Part shown: piece after piece, positions 1 to 12,800 of the stretch | How the letters are laid out: each line of letters begins with the position of its first letter | Position numbering within the stretch: the stretch's first letter is position 1 | Assembly: GCA_029747015.1 (NCBI GenBank) | Contig: JAKOGI010000005.1 | Coordinates: 1,593,191-1,657,190 of the forward strand | Length of the DNA: 64,000 bases | Direction: 5' to 3' | DNA from: Carnegiea gigantea | Taxonomy: Eukaryota; Streptophyta; Magnoliopsida; Caryophyllales; Cactaceae | Position numbers and translations under genes: made by a program | Notes under the pieces: generated by a model | Seen by the model: the letters and a program-made list of their open reading frames with translations, nothing else | The model's database searches: none | Told to the model about the DNA's origin: nothing

Positions 1-51
1 ATTCAATATTCCAATCTGTAGTTCGTTGAGGTGACATTGAAAAAATTGCAG

Positions 52-3000
52 GTCAAATGTTACATGAAGCAGCTATTGTCCGGATTAGAGCACTGTCATT
101 CACGAGGGATAATGCACAGGGATATTAAAGGGTCGAATCTGCTAGTAAACAATGAAGGAATCCTGAAGGTGGCTGATTTTGGATTAGCCAACTTCTGCAG
201 TACATCACACAGGCAACCATTAACCAGCCGTGTTGTAACTCTATGGTACCGACCTCCAGAACTTCTGCTTGGAGCAACAGATTATGGACCATCAGTCGAT
301 CTCTGGAGTGTTGGTTGTGTGTTTGCTGAAGTTCTCCTTGGAAAGTCTCTCCTTCGAGGGAGAACTGAGGTGATTTAACTTTGCCAAGTTTTCCAATATG
401 TGCAGAATTGCATCTCTTTGAGACTGAGTGTTCTTTTAGTTGAGAGGTAGTTGTGAATGCTGGAGCAAAGCTTAAGAAAATTGTTTCACTTGATCATCAG
501 GTTGAACAGTTGCACAAAATATTCAAGCTCTGTGGGTCACCACCTGATGAGTACTGGAAGAAATCTAAACTTCCCCATGCCACTCTTTTCAAACCCCAGC
601 AGCGCTATGAAAGCTGTCTTCTGGAGACGTGCCAGGATTTGCCGAGAACTGCTGTAGACCTTATTGCAACCTTTCTTTCTGTTGAGCCATCCAAGCGAGG
701 AAGTGCTTCTTCGGCTCTTTGTTCTGAGGTACGGGCGCTTTCATATTATTTTCAGACTAATTTCTATTTTAGAGTAAAATATACCGTTGTGTGAATGTAT
801 TTCGACTTTTTGAGTCATGTCACTCAAGTTCCGTCTAAGTTTGGTGCTCTTATCCGATTCTCAGTATTTCACAACAAAACCTTATGCATGTGATCCCTCA
901 ACTTTGCCAAAATACCCACCTAACAAAGAAATCGATGCAAAAGGCCGTGAAGAAGCAAGGAGGTGAGTTATTTTATTTCTTCCTCTCCCCCCCCCCCCCC
1001 CCAAAAAAAACCAAAATTTGCTTCCATTTGATATAAATGAATGAATCCATGGTTATTGTTGGTAAATGTTTAGCTCTAAACAGCTGTACTTTTTGGTCAA
1101 TCCCAATAAAACTGAACCCCCAATGTATATGTAAGGTGACTTCCCCTAGCAAGCACCTTTTTTTTTGGGGGGGGGGGGGGTGGCATGCACTAAGGTGGGT
1201 GGGTAGCCAGCCCATAAGCTTCACCTTTAGTGATCAACAAGCCACCCCTGGAAACTGAATAAAGGCCTCCTGAAGTGTCTTGGTTGATTAAGTGTAGACT
1301 TTGCGCTGAGCACTATGTAGGGCTAATTTTAGATCAGGTCAGAAGAGACGATGGATTGTTTGGGTTGGGTTGGGTTGGATTTGGGGTCAGATCAGATAGC
1401 TTAGCACTTACACTAAAGGATTGTCAAATTGCGTGCCCATTTTGCAGGAAAACAGTAAAGAAGACCACAAAGAAACCAAATGGGGTCCATAAACCGGCAC
1501 CAGCACAGGTCTTTTTCTGACTGAGTGTCTCTGATAGCTCATTGTTATAATACGCTGTTACAAACAACTCCCATGAGATTAATTCTAGGTTCTAGTCCTA
1601 ACTCTTATATTGATTGCTTCACAGGAATTGCCATTGCCATCTCAAGCTCAAGAGCCTGAGAGAATCAAGATAAATGGAAATCTACCCCTATTTCAACAAG
1701 AAGAAGACATTAAAGGAAGGGAGGTACCAAAGCCTTTGGCTGCTCAAAGAGAAGAGGCTTCCCATTTGAAGAATGCATCTCAAGAAGATGTGCCATACTC
1801 AGGGCCTATACAAGTTCCAGGGTCTAGTGGCTTCGCATGGGCAAAAAGCCGAAGAGATGATGCACTTGTTAGATCTCACAAACGGTCTAATTCAAAGCTA
1901 AAGCTTAGTTTCAACGGATTAGAGGGTTATTTTACATCACATGATAGAAGTCATTCCGAGATAAAGAAGCATGGCAATGGGGATGTTTCAAATGGAGGCC
2001 CGGCTTGTTCTAGAGGGCATGATTATTATGTGACATTAAAGAATGCGGTGAGGAAACAGTGGAGCCAGTTAGATCGCCCTGATTCCTTCGATACCTCAGA
2101 TGAGTATCACTCACAAGAACTATCTTTAGCACTTTACCAGCAGCAGATACAGGCTAAGAGAAATCAAATGGTTAGTTAATATCATTACAGCAATTCACGT
2201 CTTGGTCAGATCATGTTTGTTTGTCTATGTCTCAGTTATGGTGCTGTTCAATTAGTTTCAATTTCTAATCAAAGAAACATTCGGCAGAAGAACCTGCCCA
2301 TCAAATTTTATATAAGCAAGCTGGTATCTAAGATGGGATTGGATCATGTTAATGCTGATGCTAAGATTTTAATGATCATTTTATCCTCAGGCGCTTTGCA
2401 GTTCTCTTACATCTGATTTTCAGTTGCAGGATTCAGATAACAAGGTTGAATTCTCAGGTCCATTGTTATCTCAGTCACACAGAGTTGATGAGCTTTTGGA
2501 AAGACATGAGCGCCATATCCGCCAGGCGGTTCGAAGGTCATGGTTTCAAAGAGGTAATGTACTGTTCAAAGTGATCATGACACCGTCCCCCCCCCCCCCA
2601 AAAAGGGGAAAAAAATCTTTGTATTTCCCCTGTAACAATACAACAACTACCACCTGTGTGGGTCTATTTTTCCGGGATTTGGAGAGATCTAAATATAGGC
2701 GTCTTTACCCTTGCAAACATTTCGGTAAGCAGACAGACATTTCCCAGTAACACTCATTACCACTATTAGCAATTGCCTTCAGATGAGTGGGCCCAAAGCC
2801 TAAATTAGGCTTAGTTTGATAATAGCCAGGTCAAATTCACTTTCCTAGAGTTCTGACTTCTGAGAGCCAGTCCTCTTAGTTATGATGTCTTGTTTTAGTT
2901 GTAAACAAGTAGCCATGATTTGTCCTCTTTGATTTTTTTAAATTAGTCTACCCTGGTAGGTTTTGCGCTATAAGTCCTCAGTGCATTGAACTTCATGCAG

Positions 3001-3483
3001 TGAAGTAGCAAATCAAGATGATTCAGTTAACTAAGTTGTTGGTTCTATCCCTTTCATCTGCTGTTTTACCCCCTCTCTATTTCCTTTTTCTTTACCTTTT
3101 TGTCATTTTTAAGACGATTAAGTATGTGGGTCCACATAAAGATCTATTTCTGCTGAATTGAGAGGACGTTACAGAAACAGATTCAATCATTTTAGAGCTT
3201 GGTTTTGTAAGTCAATTCTTCAACTACCCTGATGTAAACCCTTGAGAGTCCAAGTTTATGGTTTATCCCATAGAATTTGTGAAATGTAGCGGGAAATAAG
3301 ATGATGTCGATGGCTACGACTTTCCTTTTCTTCCCACTGAAAAGACGACGTTTTCAATATGATGACCAAAATGTTGGCAACCCATTTCACATTATGAACT
3401 TTCCGAGTAGATGTACCCATTTAACTGAATTCTGTTCTTGTTGCCGGAATCTGTGTCTTGCAGGCAAAAAGCAGGGGAAATGA
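52..3483 (+). CDS. CDK-like Ser/Thr protein kinase (At1g54610/IBS1-type), 3' part
   Basis: Exons read as 52-369, 501-728, 865-962, 1448-1508, 1625-2170, 2430-2553 and 3464-3483 (stop TGA). All junctions are GT-AG and the phases join. The first exon opens in kinase subdomain VI: HRDIKGSNLL is the catalytic loop, ADFGLANF the DFG motif, and VVTLWYRPPELLLG the CDK-type activation segment and P+1 loop. Exon 2 (VEQLHKIFKLCGSPP...) gives the C-lobe. Exons 3-6 encode the long basic tail of the plant CDKC-like family, ending in a conserved block with ELLERHERHIRQAVR and a terminal GKKQGK. The glycine loop and catalytic lysine are off the left edge, so the start is unknown. Family knowledge: plant-specific CDK-like kinases of about 600-700 residues, one of them (IBS1) linked to defence priming. 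Exon 6 could instead start at 2424, adding two codons. Confidence 0.9.
987..1010. repeat. poly(C)16-poly(A)8 tract
   Basis: Uninterrupted C run followed directly by an A run in kinase intron 3. It is one of a recurring set of C(n)A(n)/T(n)G(n) tracts in this window. Confidence 0.9.
1158..1180. repeat. poly(T)9-poly(G)14 tract
   Basis: T run followed directly by a G run, the reverse complement of the C-A tract 150 bp upstream in the same intron. The two together form an imperfect inverted repeat. Confidence 0.9.
2587..2604. repeat. poly(C)13-poly(A)5 tract
   Basis: Same tract class, in the kinase's last intron just after the exon 6 donor. Confidence 0.85.
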
Positions 3484-4631
3484 GATTGAAAACAGTCGAA
3501 GCACCGAGGGATTGAAATTCTGACCTATGAGTGAATTACCATGCACTCTTTGAAACTCAATAAGGCAATATGAATCAAATCTCACCTCGAGCATCCAATC
3601 ACAGGACTGGTTATCACCAAAATGGCATACATCCAGCAGAACTGTAGTTGTTGATCGCACATATTGCTCATGCAAGAATGCTTGAACCGGGCAAATTTGT
3701 TTGTCAGAATGAAGTCGAGCAAGTTGGCTAGTTCTCTTTTCTAGTGAAGCCCCTATAATGTACAGAAAATGGGGCTAAATCAAGATAAATTCTATTGTAA
3801 ATGATAATGGCACATAATGTTTGTGGCCTTATGCTGTCCTTTTTGTCCCAATGTTCGATTAAGAGAGTTACTAATTCTTTGGGAGTAATATACTTTCACT
3901 CCTCCCCACTTCTTCGATTTTGATCTACATTATTGCTTACTCATAGACTCTTTGTTTCGCCTCTAATATCTATGTCGGCGATACAATGTTCGACACCTCG
4001 GATATCTACATAGGGCATCCAATATTCCGACATGGATATGAACTCTAACCCTTCAATATGAACGAAAAATGCAAAATTCTTAAGAGATCATGGATCTTGG
4101 TATGGTTTTGACTGAGTGCGGATAACATTGGTTTTGCGTTGAGATTAGATGCTTGAATTCTTTGGTTTCCTAATCTTAGAAATATATTATATTTTTTTTT
4201 CACAACCTACATAAGTATACACATATAAAGACCTGCTATATGGCAGTTTGATGAAAGAGTTTCAAGTAAGTTACAAAGGTAAATAGTATGACATAGATTC
4301 CCACCAAAAGCTATCCTTGCTTTTCCCCTAGCTAGGTCCTATCAGCTACAAAGGCAAAAGGTTACAGCTAAAACCAAGGAATAGTTAAACAGTACAAAAA
4401 CAGGGAAAGAAAGGTTCATCATCACTATTTACTAATTACCAATGGAGTAATCATGTTGTGAGGAGTGGTTGCCCTTAATGAACACTCTTGAAAGAAGGAC
4501 AAAGTTCATCATTTGGGCCTCTTGATGTCAATTCCATGTCGGGAAACATTCATTTTATCATTCTTCATTTTTAGCCGAAATTGTTTCGGTTGTGGTTGTG
4601 GTTTGGATGGTCCCTCCTCTAAACTCCTAAT

Positions 4632-4632
<1 letters not shown>

Positions 4633-4667
<35 letters not shown>
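4633..4667. repeat. (CA)n microsatellite
   Basis: About 17 uninterrupted CA units, followed by a short TATATG stretch. A palindromic ACACGTGT (G-box-like) lies shortly after at about 4685. Confidence 0.95.
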
Positions 4668-4672
<5 letters not shown>

Positions 4673-6183
4673 GCTGCAGTCGTGACACGTGTCTTATTAA
4701 GTATTTATTAAGATTTATCTGAAAATAAAAATCAAAACAATATGTAATATAAAGTCATTATAATAAATGGTATATTTTCAACTATTTCAATGAAGAACAA
4801 GGAAATAAATTAACGATATATTAACATTATTATTTCTAAAAATTTAAATTATAAGATTAATTATAATATTTTTAGAATTATTTTAGCTAAAATTTAAAAC
4901 AAATTGTACATAGCACGAATTTAAAGGCTAGTTCTTACTAATTATAACATACTTGAAATCAATCTTTAGGATACATCTTTCGGTCCTCATTATATCATTG
5001 GCTAGACTTGGGGACTTAGGCTGCATTTTTATGATCTTGATAATGCACTTTGTCCCATCAACTTACAAGTGTCTAATAATAATAATCATCCAAAATTCAT
5101 ATCAGACTAAATTCATCCAATAAATAGCTATCCATATTTCCATCTATGCAATCCATGAGACTAGGGCTAGGAGCGGCTCTCAGTTAACTGTGGACGACTC
5201 ATATAGACATAGATACTAGGTTGGATGTATTCAGATAAAATTGTATATGGAACTATAATTATAGCTGAATGGTCGTAATGCATAAGGCCCAGCCCAACTT
5301 CGAGGTATGGCCCGGTTACATTTTACAGCATGGGGGCTCTCTAATATCATAAATGAATTGAAATCATCAGGGCATACTAGTAGTTCACCGTTCTTTTGTC
5401 CTGTGGAAGACATGAAGGTTAATATTGGTAAGATTTGAACCTAAATATTCAGTAACAACTTATGAAAATTTTATGGTAGAATCAATTAATATTATTAATA
5501 TTTCTTATGTTATAATTATTATTAAACAAGAAATTAGGATGACGTTCGGTGTTACCGATATAGGCTAGTGGCATCTCGGTACAAATTAGAGTGGTTAATG
5601 TTTGACTGGTGTAGAACCGAATGGTAATATACTAATATACATCGATCTCTAGCTAATTTTCAATTGATATGATGCCATCAATCTCCATCAACTAATATAG
5701 CTATCAGAGTTATAATATCGTACTGAGCACTACCCGTTAATAGAATGAAACCTACTAGATTTGAGTATTATTTTAAAATAAAAAATGTTTGAAGTACTAA
5801 GAAATTTGAGTAGTTTATTTTTTCGAGTACCAAGTGATGTTTGGTTGGGATCGACTAGTATAATCCATACATACTATACCACCTAGCATTGTTCAGTACA
5901 TAACAATATATTAATAGATATCTGACCTGATTGTCAAATTAGTGCAATATATTTTCACCGCTATCCGATAATATAGTACAGTATTTATAATTATGATAGT
6001 AATTCAATATTTACAATTATAACTAGAATGCAAGTGTCATAAATATAATCGGTAGAGTCTTTAAAAATTATTGCAAAAAACTCAAATTCGATATTTACCG
6101 CTTTCTGCTTTGCACTCCAGCAGTGAGAGGAATGCCACCAGGTAGAGACATGCTAGCAACTAGTTCACGCACTTGACTGTTCA

Positions 6184-6213
6184 CCCCCCCCCCCCCAAAA
6201 AAAAAAAAAAAAA
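6184..6213. repeat. poly(C)13-poly(A)17 tract
   Basis: C run followed directly by an A run, about 670 bp upstream of the formin start codon. Confidence 0.9.
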
Positions 6214-6883
6214 CCTCCAAAAATTATTTTCCCTGCGTGCACTCCCTACTCCGGGGAAAATCCCAAAATTTGGCTTTTTTCCTTGTGTTTTTTTGTTCGT
6301 TTGTGTGTTTTGTAATGTATGAATATTTTTAATTTTGTTGGTAATAATCTCTCTCCTCTTCTTCGTCCGTTGCCCAAAATCTCTCTCCCTCTTGCCGGGA
6401 AAACTCGCCATTTTCGCTTCAGAGAGGGGGTCATGGAGAGAGAGGGGGAAGAAGGGGATTGAGAGGGTGGTCTTACTCTTTTCAGTCCACACTATCTACA
6501 CATGCCAATCCCATTCCATGATTAATACCCATTTGCATTCTCATGTCAAATTATTATTATGATCTGTGCAATTGCATCTTCATTTTTGTTTCCCTAGTTT
6601 CCCCCCATTTTCGATCCTTTCCCATCTCCACTTTTCCCTTTCTTCTTCACTTGGGTGCTCCAATTTGCCCACATTCTTCTCGATTCCGTCGTCCTTCCTA
6701 CCTGCATTTGCATTGCCCCTTTTCGAATCTACATTGTTGTTGGGGTTTTCTCTACCTACTGACTTGGAGCTGCTTGTTTTCGAATTTCGCGGAAATATGT
6801 GGTGGGTAGTTATTATGCAGCGTCATTTGTTCAGCATTTATGGTAATTTTCGATCCAATTAAGGGGATAAACAGCGCCATACC

Positions 6884-9800
6884 ATGGCGCTGTTTCGCCG
6901 CTTCTTTTACCGGAAGCCGCCCGATCGGCTTCTCGAAATTTCCGAGCGCGTTTATGGTAATTTTTCAATTCTTTCTTCTTCTTTTATTTCTTTGATCATT
7001 TTTTTCTTGTGGGTTGTTGTTTAATTCTTCTGGGTCGGTTTGAATTTTGAATATGAGGGGGGTTTGGGAGGTAAATTTTTGGGTTACATGGTTGGCACTG
7101 CTTGGGTTGGTAATTTGATATCGTGATGATTTAGCTGGCATAGTTTTTCAGAAAATTGCACTGTTTGTTTTTGGTGGGGTCTACTTTACGCGGGTAAATT
7201 TCATTGCCATTGCATGTTCTTTCAGTTCTGCATCCCGCATTCATGATGGAGCTGAAATGCTTGATTGTTTTTGCATAGTTAAGATGGCTATTTTAACTCA
7301 ATTCGACTTCACGCTCGAAAATTTTCTTATTTAAGCTTCCTGCAACACTATTCTACCTTCTTTTGTGTTTTTTTTTTTGGGGGGGGGGGGGGAGGGAGTT
7401 GGTGTTCGTCCAAAGCCTATATCATACACTCGAGAGTATGTACTCTCATATGACACAATAAGTAATTATGCATTAAAAAATAGAATATATGACAGATATA
7501 CCCCAAGAAAATATATATAGATTAGATGTGATAGCATGTGCACATGGGAGTATATAACAATTTGCCGTGTTCAGAAGAGCCACAAAGGGTTATACAATGC
7601 AATGGAGGAGGGAGGAATCGAACCTGGGATCTAATGTACTGAAGACGTTAGTCTTAACCAATAACCTTAGTCTTAACCAATAACCACTAGGTGAAGATCT
7701 CATTGGCAGCTTGTAGTTTACATGATAATTATTTGAGAAGCAAGGGTTTTCTTTTAGCAAAATTTAGGGTCTCTTCACCCTTTGAGTGCTCAGGTAGTTC
7801 TTTTAGTGACACAGCTTAAAGGAGTTAAAAGTTGGTGGTTTTTGGAAGGAATTTCCAAATATGGGAGTTGGCTTTCCCTTTACATGGGTATCTAGAGGTC
7901 CCTTAGTCTTCCATTTCTTGTTACTCTTCTGCAGTGTAGTCCTTTACTTGAAACCGTTTTTAATGATTCTTGAACTCTTTTTTGCATGGCCTCGAGGGCA
8001 ATTAATGTGATGTCAAAATAATTCAATGTATATCGGTTGTTGAATATACTCCTTCGTTTTTTGCAGAGGCCTAGCGACTGAATTTTATCGTTTTCTATTC
8101 TTCACAGCAGCTTTTTTGTTCATAGTTTACACCATATTAATGGTAGATTTGATCGTTGTTTTCTTCTCCAGTGTTTGATTGTTGCTTCTCCTCGGAGGTA
8201 TTGGATGATGATGATTACAAAGAATACCTTGGTGGTATTGTAGAACAGCTACAGGACTACTTTCCTGATTCCTCATTTATGGTCTTTAACTTCAGAGAAG
8301 GCGAGCAGAGGACCCAAATATCAGACATCTTGACTCACTATGATATGACTGTTATGGAATATCCTAGGCTGTATGTGAATTGTCCTTTGCTTCCCTTGGA
8401 AACGATTCATCATTTTTTGCGCTCGAGTGAGAGGTGGTTATCATTAGATGGGCAACAAAATGTACTGCTAATGCACTGTGAAAGAGGAAGTTGGCCTCTG
8501 CTTGCTTTTATGCTTGCAGGTCTTCTTTTGTACAAGAGGCAGTATAGCGGTGAGCAAAAGACCCTTGAAATGGTCTATAAGCAAGCTCCTAAGGAGCTTC
8601 TTCAGCTTCTGTCTCCTTTAAATCCACAACCTTCTCAACTAAGATATCTTCAATATACTTCAAGAATCAATTTAGGCTCAGATGGGCCTCTTGCCGGAAC
8701 TCCTCTTGTTTTGGATTGCCTAATACTTAGAGTACTTCCTTTATTTGATGGAGCAGAAGGCTGCAGACCCGTGGTTCGTCTTCACGGGCAAGACCCTTTA
8801 ACAAAATCTAGTAGAATTACTAGGCAGCTCTTTTCATCCTTAAAGGCCAAAAAGCATGTTCGCCATTATTCAAAGGTAATTTCTAAATTCTTTTTCTCGA
8901 ATTTATGATTGTGCTACTAGTTTCAAGGAATTGATCTTAGCCTTACAATTTGCAGGCTGAGTGTATCTTAGTAAAATTGGATATTCATTGTCATATTCAA
9001 GGGGATGTCGTTCTTGAGTGTGTCCATCTATGTGAAGATCATTTACGAGAACAAATGATGTTCAGAGTTATGTTCCACACATCCTTTATTCGGTCGCATG
9101 TCTTAATTCTTAGCCGTGATGAAATTGATGTTTTGTGGGATACAAAAGATCAGTTTCCCAAGGACTTCAAAGCAGAGGTAAGTCATAGATGAACTTCTAA
9201 TTGAGATTCGTATTTCTATCATGTATCCATAAATTATACCAATTCACTTTTTAATGATCTTTTTTCTCCCCCTTGAACGTTGCATTTGTAGTATCTGTAT
9301 TTTTTTCTTGTTGACAAGAATAATTCATATCTATATCTGTTTCAGATACTCTTTTAATAATTCATACCTATATCTGTTTCAGATACTCTTTTCGGAGATT
9401 GGAGCAGTTCCAGATAATGCAACAGAAGTAGAAAGTGATGATGATAATCAAACAGAGAGTGCTTCACCAGAAGAATTTTTTGAAGCTGAAGAGATCTTCA
9501 GCACCGATGTCCATGATGCAAGGAGTGATTTTGATGCTCATATGGGTCATGAAAGTTCTGACCATGATCGAAATCATAAGGGAATATGGAAAGAGCAAGT
9601 AGGTCTGCATGCATTTCAAGACTGTCCACAAGATGTGGGAGCTCACAGATGGAAGGCAAAAGCACGACCGAGACCTCAAGTAGTCAAAGATATTGGCCTG
9701 GATGATCAGAACCAAAAGCATCATCAGGATGTCGAGTCTGATCTTAATGCAGTTAAAGACATTCTTGTGGATGATGTCATGCAGCAAGAAGATGTCAAAT

Positions 9801-12800
9801 TGGCTATAGATGATATTGTTTTGGAAGAAGGTAGCCAAGAACATATTGAGTTACATTCTCATTTTACAGCAGTGAAAGACATTACTCTGGATGGTGAAGA
9901 GAAGGTGGTAGAGCCAGTAAATTTGGTTGCGGACATACTCATAGAAGAAGATATCGAGGCTAAAGAAGTTGATCGAAATACAGAAGATGGGGTTGATAGG
10001 AAACAGGATAAAGAGGACAAGGATGTGGAAAAGAAGGCAGAGTGCAAAAGTCCAACAATTGGTAAGCAAAAACTAGAGAAATTTCAAGAACGTTTCCCCC
10101 GAAGACCACCTACATTCAATCAGAAATCAAATTCCGATTCAGCTTTGATGAAGCATAAAGGAAAACACCAAGAAACAGTGGGAAATATGGCAAAATCTGC
10201 CAAGCAAAAATCTGGTGAACATCGATGGATTCCTTCTAACAAAGGCTCTTACACCAACTCAATGCATGTCTCGTACCCGCCTATCCGTGTGATCAAAAGT
10301 GCACCGTCTCTTCTAGCAAGTCCAAAATATCAGGTGAAGGAGACTAGTACAATTGGCAAACAGAGGCATCATGTGGACAACTCATCTGGTGGGGCTAATA
10401 TTGATAAACGTGTTCATAAAACTCAAGAATTGGAGTCTGTGAAGTCTTTAGACTCCACTCAGCACCCCGAATGCAGAACTCCTAATTATGGGTCAAGGCA
10501 AGAAGTTGCCCTTCCTTCGTCCTCTCCTTTCCCGGATCAATTGTCTTCAACCGCTCCTTCCTCACACTCCCTTGGTGATTCAAATCTACTTGAGGAAGAA
10601 ACAATTACGCCTGGTGCTCTACTCCCATCACCACCTGTAGCTCCACCAAAATTTAGGTCTCTGTCGGTGCATGTGGTAGCAACACAAACACCTCAGCCTC
10701 AGCCTTCGCCATCCAAACCTACTACCATTGAGTACAATGTGGACTTTGTTAACAGCCCTCTGCCTCCACCGCCACCTCCTCCTCCGCCTTTGCCTCTATC
10801 GTCTAAGACAACTTCTCAAGTAAACTCTGCTCCACCTGTACCCCCACCCCTGCCTGCTTTATTTAGCCGACAGAAGACAGTGATACCCAACTCCGAGCCA
10901 CCCCCACTTTCTCCACCACATCCACCAGATTCTTCACGTTCCTCCTTTAAGGCTGGAGAATTTTCGATAACACCTTCTGTATCCCCAGCCCCAGCCCCAC
11001 CACCCATTCCTCCGCCTCCACCTCCACCTCCAAAAGCTACAAGGCTCACAACTCCACCACCTCTTTCCTTTCATGTCCTGAGAAATCAATGCAGAACTCA
11101 ATACGCTTCTGATACTCCACCATCAACTGCACCACCATCAAGTTTTGGTTCTCCATCAGTGCCAATCCCACCTGCCAGAAATGTGCCTCTTGCCCCTATT
11201 GCATCATCCAGTCACCAGTCAACATGCACTATTCATGCGACGTTGGTTCCACCACCTCCTCCACCACTACCACCCAGTGAAAAGGCAACACTCCCCCAAG
11301 CTCCATGTACTCTACCTTCCCCTCCGTCGCGAAGTTCTTCACCAGTATCACCCCCTCATGTAGTACATGGTACTGTACCTCTTGCTCCAGCACAATGCTC
11401 CCCAGGGCCTATACAAACACCACTGAGTCCATCCAGTCAAGAAGTTCTGCAACCTCCCACTTTGTCTCCACTAACCAATAAGATTCCAGCAGCACCACCT
11501 TCTCCATCCAAGCAAGGTGCCCCATTGCTGTCACCTTCAGCTCCAGTAGCATACGGCACTTCATCACAACAACATTCTGTAATCAAGCAAGGTGGGCCAC
11601 CACATCCACCTCCGACTCCACTAGCATATCATACTCTGCCACCACCACTTCCTGCATCCCTGCAAGATGTCTCTCTACCTCCAGCTCAAATGGCACTTCC
11701 TACAGCGACAAATGGCGCTTTGCAGGCACCAATACCTCAACCTTCACTAATACATGTAACTTCACCAGCACCCCAACCCCCACCATTGGCTACACTACCC
11801 TCTGTCTCTGTGCCGCCTCAACTTTCAACTCAACTAGAACATGGCGCTTCACAAGCATTGATGCCTCCACCCTTGCAAGCTCCAGCTCCGCCTCCACTAC
11901 ATCCACCACCTCCACCTCCACCTTCACCTCCACCTCCACCTCCACCTCCAACTTTACTAGCACATGGCACTCCACAAGCACCATTGCCTTCACCAATGCC
12001 AGGTGCCCTATCAGCTCCCCCTCCTCCTCCATTACCATGTAATACTTCGGCAACACCACTTCCTCCCATGCAAGGTGCCCCACTGCCTCAGTCTCGACTT
12101 CCATCTCCAGTTCCAGTAGCCCATGGCATTCCACAATCACCATTGCCTCCACCAGTGCAAGGTGGGAATGTCCCACCGCCCCCACCTCCACCTTCAGTAC
12201 CATATGATACTTCGACAATGCTTCCTTCTGTGCAAGATGCCCTGCCACCTCGATCTTCAACTCCGCTAGCACATAGTGCTCCACAAGCAACATCGCCTCC
12301 AGCCATGCAAGGTGCTCCCCCACCTCCCCCTCCTCCTCCCCCTCCCCCTCTGCCACCACATGATAATCTGGCAGTAGTGCATCCTTCCCGAGAAGACGCC
12401 TCACCACATCCAAATCCACCTCCACTGCTCTTTTCTTCTATGCAAGCGGCTCCATTGCCTCAACCTCCACCTCCTTTAGCACGTGGTGCTCCAGCTGCGC
12501 CACCTCCTCCTCCTCCTCCTCCTCCTTTGCAGCAAGAAGCCCCTTCTCCTCCACCGCCATCACAAGGAGCCCCTGCTCCACAACCTCCACCCCCTCCACC
12601 ACCTCCTGGGGGTGGAGGCCCACCACCACCACCACCACCACCAATAAGTGGTGGAGCACCACCACCTCCTCCACCTGGAGGCACTATTCCAGGTCCTCCT
12701 CCCCCACCTCATCCACCTGGTGGAGGCCCTCCCCCACCGCCACCACCAATGGGTGGTGGAGCGCCAGCACCTCCTCCACCACCTGGAGGCGCTATTCCTG

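Larger units (their letters stand above)
3484..6883. other. Intergenic region and formin promoter/5' leader
   Basis: The first few hundred bases are probably the 3' UTR of the kinase. 4180-6180 is AT-rich and holds no convincing ORF. A (CA)n microsatellite and a C13A17 tract are listed separately. 6330-6880 is CT-rich with several pyrimidine runs and probably contains the formin promoter and 5' UTR; no clear TATA box was assigned. The short ORFs here are low-complexity and unsupported. Confidence 0.5.

Noticed and set aside
6543..6862. Two overlapping + strand ORFs of 88-98 codons upstream of the formin
   Set aside because: CT-rich leader-like DNA with no domain. The conserved formin N-terminus begins at 6884.
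7614..7690. Possible tRNA gene on the minus strand
   Set aside because: Box A and B are present, but spacing is too long and no cloverleaf stems can be drawn. Kept as SINE-like.
10816..12684. Several minus-strand ORFs of Gly- or Val/Glu-rich sequence opposite formin exon 4
   Set aside because: They are antisense shadows of proline codons (CCN) and have no independent support.
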